From Symbiodinium natans (lineage: Eukaryota > Sar > Dinophyceae > Suessiales > Symbiodiniaceae): a DNA stretch of 64,000 nucleotides. This document shows, one piece after another, positions 42,482 to 52,749 of the stretch. How positions within the stretch are numbered: position 1 is the stretch's first letter; the number at the start of each line of letters is the position of its first letter. The position numbers and the translations under genes are program-made. The DNA is taken from NCBI GenBank assembly GCA_905221605.1, contig CAJNDS010002024.1, positions 327,501-391,500 on the forward strand, written 5' to 3'. The notes under the pieces were generated by a model that worked only from the letters and a program-made list of their open reading frames with translations, was not told the DNA's origin and searched no databases.

Positions 42482-42816
42482 GGTTGTGGCTCTGGCGGTT
42501 GCGGCTCCTGTTACAGAGGTGGAAACCCTACTTGGAGGTTCATGGGTCGTCATGAGTAGGGCTATAAGTAGGGTTTAGGGTTTAGGGTTTAGGATTTAGG
42601 GTTTAGGGCTACTTGGAGGTTTATGGGTGGTTAGAAGTATGGGTATATGTAAGTAGGGGTAACTACACTTACAACCTAACTTATGAAGTACTTGTAACCC
42701 TACTTATAATATACCAATGAAACTCCAAGTAGCGGGCTTCTAAGAGGATGAAGGCAGAGGTTTTTAGATCTCTAGAGATCCGGGTCTCTTTAGCTAAGGG
42801 GTTTATAAGGGTTTAG
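42482..42816 (+). CDS. Two-exon 3' gene end; intron holds two family A copies; stop from a heptamer
   Basis: Exon 42482-42537 (LRLLLQRWKPYLE, after CTCCAG) ends TTGGAG|GTTCATGG. The intron 42538-42732 contains a truncated family A copy, a TTTAGGG array and a second A copy ending CTCCAAGTAG. Exon 42733-42816 reads RMKAEVFRSLEIRVSLAKGF, then IRV, and its stop TAG belongs to GGGTTTAGGG. The join is phase 0. The first exon is open in all three frames, so the reading is not unique. Unknown family. Confidence 0.42.
42528..42732. mobile_element. Two family A copies separated by TTTAGGG array
   Basis: The first copy (42528-42570) is interrupted at AAGTAGGG|TTTAGGG. The second (42607-42732) is complete, with ends CTACTTGGAGGTTTATGGG and ATGAAACTCCAAGTAG. 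Confidence 0.75.
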
Positions 42817-43097
42817 GGTGTAGGGCTTAGGGTTTAGGGTTTAGGGTTCGGGGGACTCCACTACTCCTTTATGTTCTCCGCATTCGCCCTGTGCAGATGC
42901 TGCGGCTTAGGGCTTAAGGCTCAGTGTTTTTTGGTACACTGCTCGATTTGTGCGTGTCAACCTTGCGCAGGGTTTAGGGTCGAGGGTTGTACAGTTTAGA
43001 GGCTCAGTCCTCCTTCTCCACGACCTCCTCTACGCTCAGCTCCTTCTGACACAGGCCGTGAGAGGGAAGGCGCTGCAAGTACCGTGCACAAGGCCCC

Positions 43098-43294
43098 TAC
43101 ACCCTAAACCCTAAACCCTAAACCCTAAACCCTAAACCCTAAACCCTAAACCCTAAACCCTAAACCCTAAACCCTAAACCCTAAACCCTAAACCCTAAAC
43201 CTAACCCTAAACCCTAAACCCTAAACCCTAAACCCTAAACCCTAAACCCTAAACCCTAAACCCTAAACCCTAAACCCTAAACCCTAAACCCTAA
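43098..43294 (-). repeat. Long CCCTAAA array (about 28 units)
   Basis: Near-perfect, with two one-base-deleted units in the middle. Confidence 0.95.
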
Positions 43295-43391
43295 TCTGAA
43301 CTGAGGATCTACAGGGGAAATCCTGCACCATAGAGTAAAAGAGGGTAGTCAGCAGTGCGAGCCGGATTCCCAAGGGGGCTCACTCGAACGC

Positions 43392-43847
43392 TTGCATTGC
43401 TACATCCCGAGCACCAAACCCTCACCCCCGGGCAGAATCCTTTTAGCTTGCCATATACCGGAACCCCAAACAACAAGAAGCACAAGGGCTGCAGAAAAGA
43501 TCGCGCGAGAAACCCTAGGATACCCTAAGCCGACAGATCCTAAACTTAAACCTCAGCCCCCACCGGGTGAACGAACGCAGCAGCTCAAGTTGGCACTTCT
43601 GGTACGCCTAGGCCAAGAACTACATGTTGGGACCTTCCCGCTTATACGAACAGTCCTTAGTAGGGATTCTGGTACCCCCCCCCTATTATCATCCCTATTA
43701 AGGACTGAAAGCATAAGAGGGAACATCCCAAACTACAGCTCATGTTGCAAGCCCGCCAGCCCTGCCCCCAAAAAACAAAACTCATGCCTCCAAGTCCAAA
43801 AGTCGAAAGCCCGAAGCCCAACCCTAAACCCTAAACCTGAACCCTAA
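43392..43847 (+). CDS. ORF of 151 codons overlapping a family F element
   Basis: The first part reads RAAEKIARETLGYPKPTDPK and QQLKLALLVRLGQELHVGTF. The frame then crosses the family F element (43637-43728) and enters an array. Coding, if real, probably ends at the element. Unknown product. Confidence 0.25.
   Translation: MHCYIPSTKPSPPGRILLACHIPEPQTTRSTRAAEKIARETLGYPKPTDPKLKPQPPPGERTQQLKLALLVRLGQELHVGTFPLIRTVLSRDSGTPPLLSSLLRTESIRGNIPNYSSCCKPASPAPKKQNSCLQVQKSKARSPTLNPKPEP
43637..43728. mobile_element. Family F element
   Basis: TTCCCGCTTATACGAACAGT and GGACTGAAAGCATAAGAGGG ends; C9 run in the core. Confidence 0.85.
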
Positions 43848-44110
43848 ACCCTAAACCCTAAACCCTAAACCCTAAACCCTAAACCCTAAACCCTAAACCT
43901 CAGCAAACGCGATCCTATAAAGCCTCAAGTGGTTTTGGGAAGCCAAAGCCCTACACCCTCCCAAATATCAACCCCAAGACCTGAAGCACAAGCCCTGCCC
44001 ACCTAAACCCGGCCCTGAACCCTTTCTTGCATCGTTCAAGAAAGGTAGGGTTTAGGGTTTAGGGTTTAGGGTTTAGGGTTTAGGGTTTAGGGTTTAGGGG
44101 TTAGGGTCCC
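43825..44110. repeat. CCCTAAA array and, after a spacer, TTTAGGG array
   Basis: 43825-43900 CCCTAAA; 44042-44108 TTTAGGG. The spacer has no convincing exon. Confidence 0.88.
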
Positions 44111-44229
44111 TCCTTATACCCCTTGAACCCGAAACCGAGGTTTAGGGCTTGTAGGGCTCCGGGTGTGGCACCCGCCATCTGCAAGCAGTCCGCAAGGTCC
44201 AGGATTTCGGGTTTGGAGGGCTTAGGGTT

Positions 44230-44407
44230 TCACCCTAAACCCTAAACCCTAAACCCTAAACCCTAAACCCTAAACCCTAAACCCTAAACCCTAAACCCTA
44301 ACCCCTAACCCCTAACCCCTTAAACCCTAAACCCTCAACACTAAACCCTAAACCCTAAACCCTAAAACCTAAACCCTAAACCCTAAACCCTAAACCCTAA
44401 ACCCTAA
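44230..44407 (-). repeat. CCCTAAA array with CCCCTAA segment
   Basis: About 24 units. It is followed by an island (44417-44508) open on both strands: plus VFDRLTCFGSCRKASNLGSE after TTTTGCAG, minus RAQVRCLSAGAEARKPVKDF. Confidence 0.9.
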
Positions 44408-44626
44408 AAACCTTTTGCAGAAAGTCTTTGACAGGCTTACGTGCTTCGGCTCCTGCAGAAAGGCATCGAACCTGGGCTCGGAAGGGCGAATCTTCGGGAG
44501 GGGGGGTTAGGGTTTAGGACCCTGAACCCTAAACCCTAAACCCTAAACCCTAAACCCTAAACCCTAAACCCGAATTCTCCTGGAGGCGATCTGGGTGCTG
44601 GGGTTAGGGCCTCCACTGCCCAGCAC

Positions 44627-44834
44627 TACTTGGAGGTTCATGGGTAGTTACAAGTAGGGCTATGCGCACCCGAAATAGAACCAGTTGTAACTATAGCTAC
44701 CCAACTTATAACACTCCCATGAATCGGCGCATGAAGCTCCAAGTAGCCCTAAACCCAAAACCCTAAACCCTAAACCCTAAACCCTAAACCCTAAACCCTA
44801 AACCCTGAGCCCTAAACCCTAAAGCTCCAAGTAG
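44627..44834. mobile_element. Family A element with array and duplicated right end
   Basis: The element ends at 44746. A CCCTAAA array (44747-44821) follows, and the 13 bp AAGCTCCAAGTAG (44734-44746) are repeated at 44822-44834. Confidence 0.85.
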
Positions 44835-44919
44835 GGGCTTGTCCCCGCGCTGAAGCCTGGACCTCTCGGCCTTCAAGCCCTCTAAAGAACCCTAAAGCCT
44901 AAACGCTCAAAGCCTAAAC

Positions 44920-45080
44920 CCTAAACCCTAAACCCTGAACCCTGAACCCTGAACCTTAAACCCTAACCCTAAACCCTAAACCCTACACCCTAAACCCTAA
45001 ACCCTAAACCCTAAACCCTAAACCCTAAACCCTAAACCCTAACCCTAAACCCTAAACCCTAAACCCTAAACCCTAAACCT
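44920..45080 (-). repeat. CCCTAAA array
   Basis: About 22 units with CCCTGAA and shortened variants. Confidence 0.92.
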
Positions 45081-45081
45081 T

Positions 45082-45189
45082 TGATGCCTGGGATCCGGGC
45101 GAGGCATCCAAGTCCGGCGGCGGAGCGGAAGCCGTGGAAGCGGCCGCGGCAGTGGCGCCGGCCGACTTCAGCATCGGACCTTCGTCTGG
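45082..45189 (+). CDS. Exon-like island between convergent arrays
   Basis: The plus frame reads FDAWDPGEASKSGGGAEAVE and APADFSIGPSS before TCTG|GTTTAGG. Ala/Gly-rich. The minus strand is open as well. CCCTAAA on the left and TTTAGGG on the right, the typical exon context here. Confidence 0.27.
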
Positions 45190-45310
45190 TTTAGGGTTTA
45201 GGGTTTAGGGTTTAGGGTTTAGGGTTTAGGGTTTAGGGTTTAGGGTTTAGGGTTTAGGGTTTAGAGTTTAGAGTTTAGGGTTTAGGGCTTTGGGGTTCAG
45301 GGTTTCGGAT
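45188..45310 (+). repeat. TTTAGGG array
   Basis: About fifteen units, the last ones TTTAGAG. Confidence 0.92.
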
Positions 45311-45592
45311 TATGCGGTTTAGGGAATGGGGTTTAGAGTTTGGGGTTGTGGGTTTCGGTCGTTGGGGTTTAGGGTCGTGTGGGAGAGATTATGGGGATTG
45401 TTTCAGCCCTGAACTCCCCCCCCCGGCCCGCCCTTTCAAGCACAAGCATCCCTTCTGTACTGTCCAGTCCTAAACCCTGAACCCTCGACCCTGTTTCCCC
45501 CAAGCCCTGCACGACACAGCACTTGAAAACTTAACCGAGACCCTGCGGAGGCTTCTCTGAACCTCAATGTCCGTGAATCCCCGCAAAAAGTT

Positions 45593-45715
45593 CTACCTGG
45601 AGGTTCATGGGTAGCTATAGGCGGGGGTTATAAACTAAGGTAACTGTACTTGCAACTCGTAAGAACCGGATTAAGGTACTTATAACAACCTAGACCCACG
45701 CGTAACCTAGGAATA
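45593..45715. mobile_element. Family A element, degenerate
   Basis: Left CTACCTGGAGGTTCATGGG is clear; the right end (ACCTAGGAATAA) is decayed. Confidence 0.5.
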
Positions 45716-46696
45716 AAAAGGGTGCCCTTTTTGGTTGAAAGGCGCTTGAAAAGGGAACCTAAACCCCTAAACAAATGGAAACAAGGCCTAACTCTGGGTC
45801 CTAGCAACACATGAGGGTTTAGGGTTTAGGGTTTTAAGGTTTAGGGATGAGCCTTCAAGTGCTGTAAGAGCCGGAGCCTCGTTGAATTACCGGCCGTGGG
45901 GGCGGGCGCTTCTCCGCCGGAGTCGCCTCACCAGCATGGTGGCACGATGCATTTAGGGTTTAGGGTTTCGGGCTTACAGGGTTTAAGTTTTATAGGGTTT
46001 ATAACCCTAACCTCTAAAGCCAGTAGCCCAAATCTCATAGAGCTCCCTGCACTGTGTAGACTTAAAATAGAAATACCTGGATGAAGTAAAAACACCATCC
46101 CTAGAACCTGCACGCGCCGCGGGCCGTGAATTTTTGTCCTCTCAGGCTGCTGCCGCGGCTGCTTCTGAGGCTATGTACAGCCGTGAGTGCCAGCGAGGGC
46201 AGAATGTCTGAAAATGCTGAAGGTAGGGTGGTCGACTCGTTCCCGAGCCTCGAGGCCCTTACGAGGCCCTTGCGGCCCCTTCTAGGGCCGCCCCAGCTTC
46301 GGTGGCTCCAGCAATGCTGTGTTTAGGGTTTAGAGTTCAGGGTTTAGGGTTTAGGATTCAGGCACTAGGGTTTAGGGTCACCTGCCACCTGCAACTGGAG
46401 GCGGCCCCCGCGTGAGTGACGGCGTCGACGAGGCGGACTTTGCATGAGGGATATACTGATGCCTCGAATGGCCGGGGAACGGCACCCCTCACCCCCGAAT
46501 CGCTCAGCCCGAAACCCCTAAACTTAAGCCCCTGTAGCTCCCCAACAAAAATGTTGCAATACCCCCCAACAAAAACACTGAACCCCCTAAAACCCCTGTA
46601 GACCTTGTAGACCCCAAACACGCAAAGAAGTCTTGAATCCTCCTAAGCACATGGTCCGGATCCTTTGACTAAGAGAAGAGCCTCTGAGGCCCTACC

Positions 46697-46820
46697 CGAA
46701 GGGTCCATGTACCCATATAGGGGTTTAGGGTGATGGTATATATCGGTGCCCTAAACAAGCGGCTGTATAGGAATCCCCTGTAAGGCGCAAGTACATACTA
46801 CATGGATTCATGGGCCCTTT
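46697..46820. mobile_element. Family C element
   Basis: GAAGGGTCCATGTACCCAT and ATGGATTCATGGGCCCTTT ends; a GGGGTTTAGGG word lies near the left end. Confidence 0.7.
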
Positions 46821-46903
46821 GAACTTTGCGCGACATCTTTAACTTCTTAAACCCTAAACCCTAAACCCTAAACCCTAAACCCTAAACCTTAAACTCTTCC
46901 CTT

Positions 46904-47620
46904 TCAAAAAGCAGGCTCGGCAGGTCGACTGCGGGACGCATCCTTCCGCCGGCTCTGCTGAGGAAGATGCTCCCGGCTGCTGCTGCGCTCCGCAAAGTTG
47001 CTCAGGCGAAGCCAAACCTTTGTGCCCCGATGTGGGGAGACTTCCTCGGTGGTTTAGGGTTGAGGGTTTAGGGTTTGTCGCCCAGTGACCATAAGATCAA
47101 GGGCGCCTTTTTTTTTTTTTTTTGGGGGGGGGGGGGGGGGGGTCGGTTGCTTTATAAGGGAACCTTGAACGAAAATAAGGAAAGGGCACCACTGGGCAAC
47201 GAAGCCTCTACCTTCTGAGCCACGCGATACGTGCCAGATGCGTGGCCAATCATCCGGCATCCCAGGGCAGGGAGCAGGCGGGGACTGATAGCGAAAAGGG
47301 ACGCCTCTTGCTCCTCCGTGTATCGTTCGAGCTCATGCTGGATTGATGGCCACGCGGTCGGAAGCACCACGGAGCGAAGGTTCGGGGGTTCATTGGATGA
47401 GCACCACTGCGACGGGAAACGGAGGCTCGCCTGGCGCGTGACGTAGTGGGCGGTCGAGGTGTCGACGAGCAGACCTCGGGACCGGAAATGGACAAGCCTC
47501 CAGAGCAGCGGAAACCTTAAACCTTCTAATTAGTGCATGGGCCATGGCCACTGCAAGTGTTGGGCATCTCTTGTATACACTTTCGCGGGGGTGAGTCTGT
47601 ACGTATGCGCATGTCGGCAT
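46904..47620 (-). CDS. Complete three-exon gene; second intron contains a family E element
   Basis: Exon 47620-47483 (ATG; MPTCAYVQTHPRESVYKRCP) ends CCG|GTCCCG. Exon 47430-47212 (73 codons; IQHELERYTEEQEASLFAIS, GCRMIGHASGTYRVAQK) ends AAG|GTAGAG. Exon 47044-46904 (VWLRLSNFAERSSSREHLPQ) stops at TGA. All joins are phase 0. The second intron is a family E element plus heptamers, ending CACCGAG|G. Predicted length 165 residues, C-terminus Ser/Arg-rich. No family recognised. The last exon is also open on the plus strand. The 73-codon middle exon is the strongest part. Confidence 0.47.
47077..47208. mobile_element. Family E element with T16-G19 expansion
   Basis: CGCCCAGTGACCATAAGATC and CACCACTGGGCAACGAAGC ends. 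47108-47142 is T16 G19 where other copies have CCTTTTTGGGG. Confidence 0.8.
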
Positions 47621-49779
47621 GTATGCACGTGTGTATGACTTATAAACTGTTTGGGGGATCCTGTTGCCGCTTCTCCCGTTGCTTTGGGGACCTCTGCAAA
47701 GCTAAGAAGTGGGAGGAGGCGGGCTGCATGCTTGGTGGATGGGGTCGAAGCCCAGGATTGCTAGACCCTAAACCCTAAACCCTAAACCCTAAACCCTAAA
47801 CCCGAGCACGAAATATGGAACCCTCCTCTGCAAGGCGGCACTGCCCATAGTTTGGACTTTGCCCTGCCATCAGGAACAGTTGGTGCTACGTGTGGAAGCA
47901 AGGCGCCCTTTTAGGGTTTAGGGTTCAGTTTAGGGTTTAGGGTTTAATCCCATGTGGCCGGCTTGTGCAGGTGCAGGTTATGGTGGGTGTGCTCAGTGAT
48001 TGCTGCTTTTGGCCGGGCATTTCAGTTGCCTGTTGCTTGCGTCAGGGCTAAGGCAAGCCACGAGGCGATCAAGATGCCGAGACTTTGCTGAGTTGTTTCC
48101 CTCCTTGAGCTTTGCCCATCCCCTGGTCTGCAGTTTGGGGTTTAGGCTTTAAACCCTAAGCCCTAAGCCCTAAACCCTAAACCCTCTGGGGAAGTGGGGC
48201 CTTTGCCCTTGTTGTGGTCTAGAGGCACGACGCCAAACAAGGGCCGACATGTGATGGGTCATGGGTGTTGTTTGGGCTGCCATCCTAAACCCTAAACCCT
48301 AGACCCTGAACCCTGAACCCTAAACCCTAAACCCTAAACCCTAACCCTAAACCCTAAACCCTACACCCTAAACCAAATGCTAGGAAGTTGCTCACATCCG
48401 GCAGTTGGCAGAGAAGCTCCACCAAAATCGCGCACGGACGAGCCAACGCCTGCAATCCAAAGCTTTTGGAACATCTGTCAACTTGGTTGCTCTTTAACCC
48501 CCAATAAGTTTAACTTTGAGCTCCCTTGATATGCAATGTGACAAACCCCAAAACTTATAAAGTTATACAATTGTGCACAGTCCCACCTAGTCAACACCTG
48601 CTTGCACAAGATTTGTCAGTTCGATCACTCGCCATCAAGCCGTGAGATTTGATCTTGAGCGATACCTTCCACCACTTGGTCGTTATACAATTCTGCCCGA
48701 CATGCGTTCTACATGTGTTCTACATTCCATTAAGAGAGGGCACACCTAGGGCACCAGGCACTCGACTAGTGGAAAGGTATGCGCACTTCTTGTCCCATCC
48801 CAACTTCCCAAAAGCCCATCAATGCCACTTAAAACAACAAGCTGTTCCAATTCTCCCTGGGCCCTAAACCCAAAAACCTGACACGCCCCCCCCCCCCCTC
48901 GAATTGCAGATGCTGACTGAAAATCAGAATCCGGAGTGAGGACCGATGAGCTTAACTCGTAGCCATTCAGTACGTATGCGTTGCATGTAGGGTTGGCCGA
49001 GCCGCCAAGTCCATAATAGTGGACGATGTACCTGTACCCCTTTTAGCTGTGGTGTTGCGGGGCATTTCCGTCGGTACTTCGGGGGGGCCCAGCTTGGGCG
49101 GAGGAAGCAGCATGTGTAGGGTTTAGGTTGAGGGTTTATCAGGTTGAGAGCACAGGTTTTGAGGTGCAGGGGAGCTATAACAACCCTAAACCCTAAACCC
49201 TAGACCCTAAACCCTAAAGAGCTCTTGCTCTTCACATCGCCTCCTCTGTCTTGCCTACAGCCGGTCGGCAATGATCGCGCAAACTCAAGGTCTTGCCAGA
49301 TCGGAACCCGGCAGCCCTGGGATCTTGAATCTCTATTCCGGCTCACCATGCCACACGCTGAATCGTCGAAAACAGGCGCCAGCCCCTAAACCCTGAACCC
49401 TACAGTAAACACTGAACCCTGAACACCTATCCCTAATCCGTAAAAACCCTAAACCCTAAACCCTAAACCCTAAACCCTAACAACTTCTCCCAGACAGAAA
49501 GGCCTCCTGAGCCCCTTCCGGTCGAGCAAGCTGACGAGACGACTGCTCCGATTCCTGCAAGGCACCAGGTGATGGATCCAGAAAGCCGTCTTAAGAGTTT
49601 CGGGTGCCGACCCGAAGCTCCACCCTAAACCCTAAACCCTAAACCCTAAACCCTAAACCCTATCCCCCACTAGGCAGTCTGGAGATGATTGCTCTTTCTA
49701 TGCAGCCGGGCATGAACCTGTGTATGGCCACCCGTCCCCTCTTCGAAGCTGCAGGGGAAGGTTCGTATCCTAAAGCCCC

Positions 49780-49894
49780 TGTGGGGGTTTACGAAAAATA
49801 GGGGACCCCTAACATGAACCCCCCAAAATAGTAGCATCTGCTTACAGAAAGGACCCCCACATAAGGTACACCCAATTTCGCAAACCCTCAGGGG
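49780..49894. mobile_element. Family D element
   Basis: CCCTGTGGGGGTTTACGAAA at the left and CAATTTCGCAAACCCTCAGG at the right are inverted. Confidence 0.75.
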
Positions 49895-49906
49895 CCCATA
49901 TTTTCT

Positions 49907-50006
49907 TAGTTGTCCAGTACCTAGGGGTTTTAAAGGCTAACCTTTGGGATTTTAAGGGGAATATATTAACCCAAAAAGGTTAAAGGTTACCTACTCTACT
50001 ACTAAG
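49907..50006. mobile_element. Family J element
   Basis: GTTGTCCAGTACCTAGGGG and AGGTTACCTACTCTACTAC ends; TAACCTTTGGGATTTTAAGG core shared with 59486. Confidence 0.65.
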
Positions 50007-50488
50007 TTTTAGGCCCAAGTACATACTTACGTGTGCGGGCCTGCAACGCCCCAAGATGATTTACGCACCATGCCTAGCCTGCAGGGGCCTTCTATCAGGT
50101 TCACGTAAGTCTGGTCCGCCAAGCCTGAACCCTACGTGGGTTTAGGGTTTAGGGTTTAGGGTTTAGGGTTCAGGGTTTAGGGTTCAGGGTTTAGGGTTTA
50201 GGGTTTAAACCCGAAACTGCACCAAGACTGTCGAAGCCCTGCGGCCCTGAGCCAAACACACTGAGGCTGGACGCTTGATTCACATCCCAAAGGCACCAAA
50301 ACTGGTGAGGCTTTAGGGTTTAGGGCTTAGGGCTTAGGGTTTAGGGCTTGTTTTTTTTTGCTACCTGCCCAAGTCGCCGGACAAGCCTTTGGCACATGCC
50401 ACAAACAACCAGGTGGAAGAACACGAGACGTCACACCCTAGCCCGAACTTGATTGCAAGTGCAAAGCAAAGGCCGCTCAAAAACAAGG

Positions 50489-50592
50489 GACACTACTTGG
50501 AGGTTCAACGGTTCTAAGTACAGTTACCCTACTTTTAACCCTACCTATAACTACCCTAAACCCTAAACCCTAAACCCATGAACCTCCAATTC
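50489..50592. mobile_element. Family A element with exactly three heptamers inserted
   Basis: CTACTTGGAGGTTCAACGG on the left. The right terminal repeat CTACCC/ATGAACCTCC is split by 50557-50577, (TAAACCC)x3. Confidence 0.85.
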
Positions 50593-50604
50593 CCCACGCA
50601 TAGC

Positions 50605-50700
50605 GGGCCGGACTGGAAGTTCGAACCGATGGTTTTCCACGCGTAAACAGAAGCACTCGTCAATACGATTCCAGCGACTAAGCTACTTAGGTATATCGGG
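50605..50700 (-). other. tRNA-like A-box/B-box pair, possible SINE remnant
   Basis: The minus strand has TAGCTTAGTCGCTGG (50685-50671) and, about 43 bp further, GGTTCGAAC (50627-50619), resembling Pol III A and B boxes. The T stem does not pair and no cloverleaf forms, so it is not a functional tRNA. It may be a tRNA-derived SINE piece or chance. Confidence 0.25.
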
Positions 50701-51043
50701 ACTACAGAAGGTATAAGATTAACGGTGACTTCTAGGGGTCCCCCCTTATACCCCTTAAGATCGTTCATGAGCACTCACAATGTGTGATACAAGCAGGGGG
50801 GACTACGCCCACAGGCGCAGTGCCGGAAGGATTGCTCCCCGAGTGGGTGAGACTCACTACTGAGGGGTTGGCGTGGACAACCGGGAAGCCTATACGCAGG
50901 CAACAGAGCCCAACAGCTTCGCGCTTAGGGCCTGTTTAGGGTTTAGGGCCGAGGGTTTAGGGACAGGCCCCTAAACCCTAAACCCTAAACCCTAATCCAG
51001 CCGTCGCAGCCGTCGCAGCCGCGACTCCTGGACTCCCGACAGC

Positions 51044-51265
51044 ATGGCCGGCGGAGGCTCAACATCATCCAATCCTGACCCCATGCAGACTGCCTCACTG
51101 GGAGCCTTTGTCGGAGAACGCCCTTCCACCCGCAACAAGTTGGACCTGGACACTCCGCAATGCAAGGACATACAGGCTCCGACAACAGCAACATGCCAGG
51201 AGGAGGCTCAACCCCCATCAGGCCCCCATCACCCTGCCCACGGAGAGCATTCCCTGAAGCAGTGA
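51044..51265 (+). CDS. Possible ORF, unknown product
   Basis: ATG to TGA, 73 codons, with FVGERPSTRNKLDLDTPQCK. GGAGGCTCAAC occurs twice within it. A minus frame of 121 codons overlaps (contains poly-Gly from a C run). Weak. Confidence 0.2.
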   Translation: MAGGGSTSSNPDPMQTASLGAFVGERPSTRNKLDLDTPQCKDIQAPTTATCQEEAQPPSGPHHPAHGEHSLKQ

Positions 51266-51308
51266 TTGCATCATGCTTTCCTGGCTCGCAGGTCCGGGGT
51301 GCGAAGCC

Positions 51309-51338
51309 TCGCCCAACCCCCCCCCCCCCCCCCCCCCC
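51309..51338. repeat. C homopolymer of about 26-30
   Basis: Nearly pure C. Confidence 0.9.
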
Positions 51339-51738
51339 AATAACTGCCAAGCCGAAATCGGTCTTGCCACGAGGGCCAAAATTAGGGTTTAGGGTTCAGG
51401 GTTTAGGGATGTTTAGGGCGTGTTCGCAACCGGTCGGACTGACGGTTCGTCCGTCGCTCAAAGACAGGCGAGCGTACTCCAAAAAACATGCATGTGGCAG
51501 AGGACACTGATCCTCCGAGTCGTGAATGGCAAGGGTTCGTCGAACGGACACGAGACTCCTGTAAAGTCCGAAGGGTCATCGCATCCGGATTTGCTGCATG
51601 TGTATGCATGCACATGTAGTCATGCTGTGGCATGCGGAATGTGCGGTCAGACCCGGCTTGCATGGAAACACCTGGCTCAAGATCAGGGTTCATTTTAGGG
51701 TTTACAATTCAACAACGCATGTAAATAATATCCTAACC

Positions 51739-51853
51739 CAAAGGGGTCCATGTACCCGTAAGGTATATACTTGGGCCTTGAAGAAGTTCCTTACAGTCTG
51801 CCCAAACATACTATGTACATACGAAAAATAGGTACAGTACGTGGGCCCGTGGG
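51739..51853. mobile_element. Family C element
   Basis: AAAGGGGTCCATGTACCCGT and ACAGTACGTGGGCCCGTGG ends; TATACTTGGGCCTTGAAG core. Confidence 0.7.
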
Positions 51854-52370
51854 GACATGCCCTGACGCTGTGGATGCCTCACCATGCCAAGAATCCTCTC
51901 AAACAAACTGTTGCGACCGAAATTCAACCAGCCCTGTACTGGCCCCTGGTGGGAAACAGTAGCGTCTAGGCCTTAGGGATTGGATAGTAACTGAGTTTAG
52001 GGTTTAGGGGTTAGGGTTTAGGGTGACCCATCCTGAATCCGACCCCCGTTCCGCCCCCGACGTAGATGCCTGAAGGGTCGACTCTGTCTGTTGGCAGCTG
52101 TCGGCATCTTCTTCCTGCTGTTTAGGGATTAAGGTTTAGGGTTTAGGGTTTAGGGTTTGCCGTCCATCATGCGACTGAGCCCATGAAAGAGGGACCGAAG
52201 AGTTCGGAGAAGGACATTGCCAAGGGGCCTCGCCGTCAGTGCAAGCGCAAAGCTGCAAAACCCTAAGCTGAGTGGTGCTTTACAGCCCTTTAAAAATTAT
52301 CTGAGAAAAGGTTCCCTTCGAAGGGAAAGAGGGAGAATTTTAAAACTATCCCAAAGCACTACCCAGTACA

Positions 52371-52513
52371 TGGAGGTTCATGGTACCTATTAACCAATTA
52401 TAACTGTACTTATAACTGTACTTATAACCATATCAGGGCACTTAAGGGGCTTATGAGTGGGTTATAAGTACAGTTATACCTGGTTATTAAGTACCATGAA
52501 CCTCCAAGTAAGG
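52371..52513. mobile_element. Family B element, near-perfect palindrome
   Basis: CATGGAGGTTCATGGTACCT and GTACCATGAACCTCCAAGTA ends; AACCAATTATAACTGTACTT pairs with AAGTACAGTTATACCTGGTT. Confidence 0.9.
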
Positions 52514-52596
52514 TTTAGGATTTAGGGTTTAGGGCTTAGGGTTTAGGTAAGCCTCGGCAGTGAGGGCCGCTGGGGTCAAAAGCAGAAGCTTCCTTG

Positions 52597-52690
52597 GACT
52601 TAGGGTTTAGGGTTTAGGGTTTAGGGTTTAGGGTTTAGGGTTTAGGGTTTAGGGTTTAGGGTTTAGGGTTTAGGGTTTAGGGTTTAGGGT
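52597..52690 (+). repeat. TTTAGGG array
   Basis: About thirteen perfect units. Confidence 0.93.
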
Positions 52691-52749
52691 TACCTCAACT
52701 CCCAAACCTGACATTGATCCACCAAGGCCCTCGCACAAACCTTGAGTGC

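Larger units (their letters stand above)
47780..50480. other. Repeat-rich stretch without a supported gene
   Basis: Short CCCTAAA arrays at 47766-47803, 48280-48375, 49170-49215, 49442-49482 and 49622-49662; TTTAGGG at 50139-50207. A C12 run lies at about 48887. The spacers have only short open frames. The ORF at 48649-48867 has no supporting features. Confidence 0.5.

Noticed and set aside
46886-47050. Plus-strand exon reading ALLRKMLPAAAALRKVAQAK
   Set aside because: It is open and has plausible splice sites, but the antisense frame joins in phase to the neighbouring minus-strand exon and ends in a stop, so the minus model was preferred.
50605-50700. Functional tRNA gene
   Set aside because: The T arm does not pair and no acceptor stem is visible, so it was kept only as a weak tRNA-like signal.
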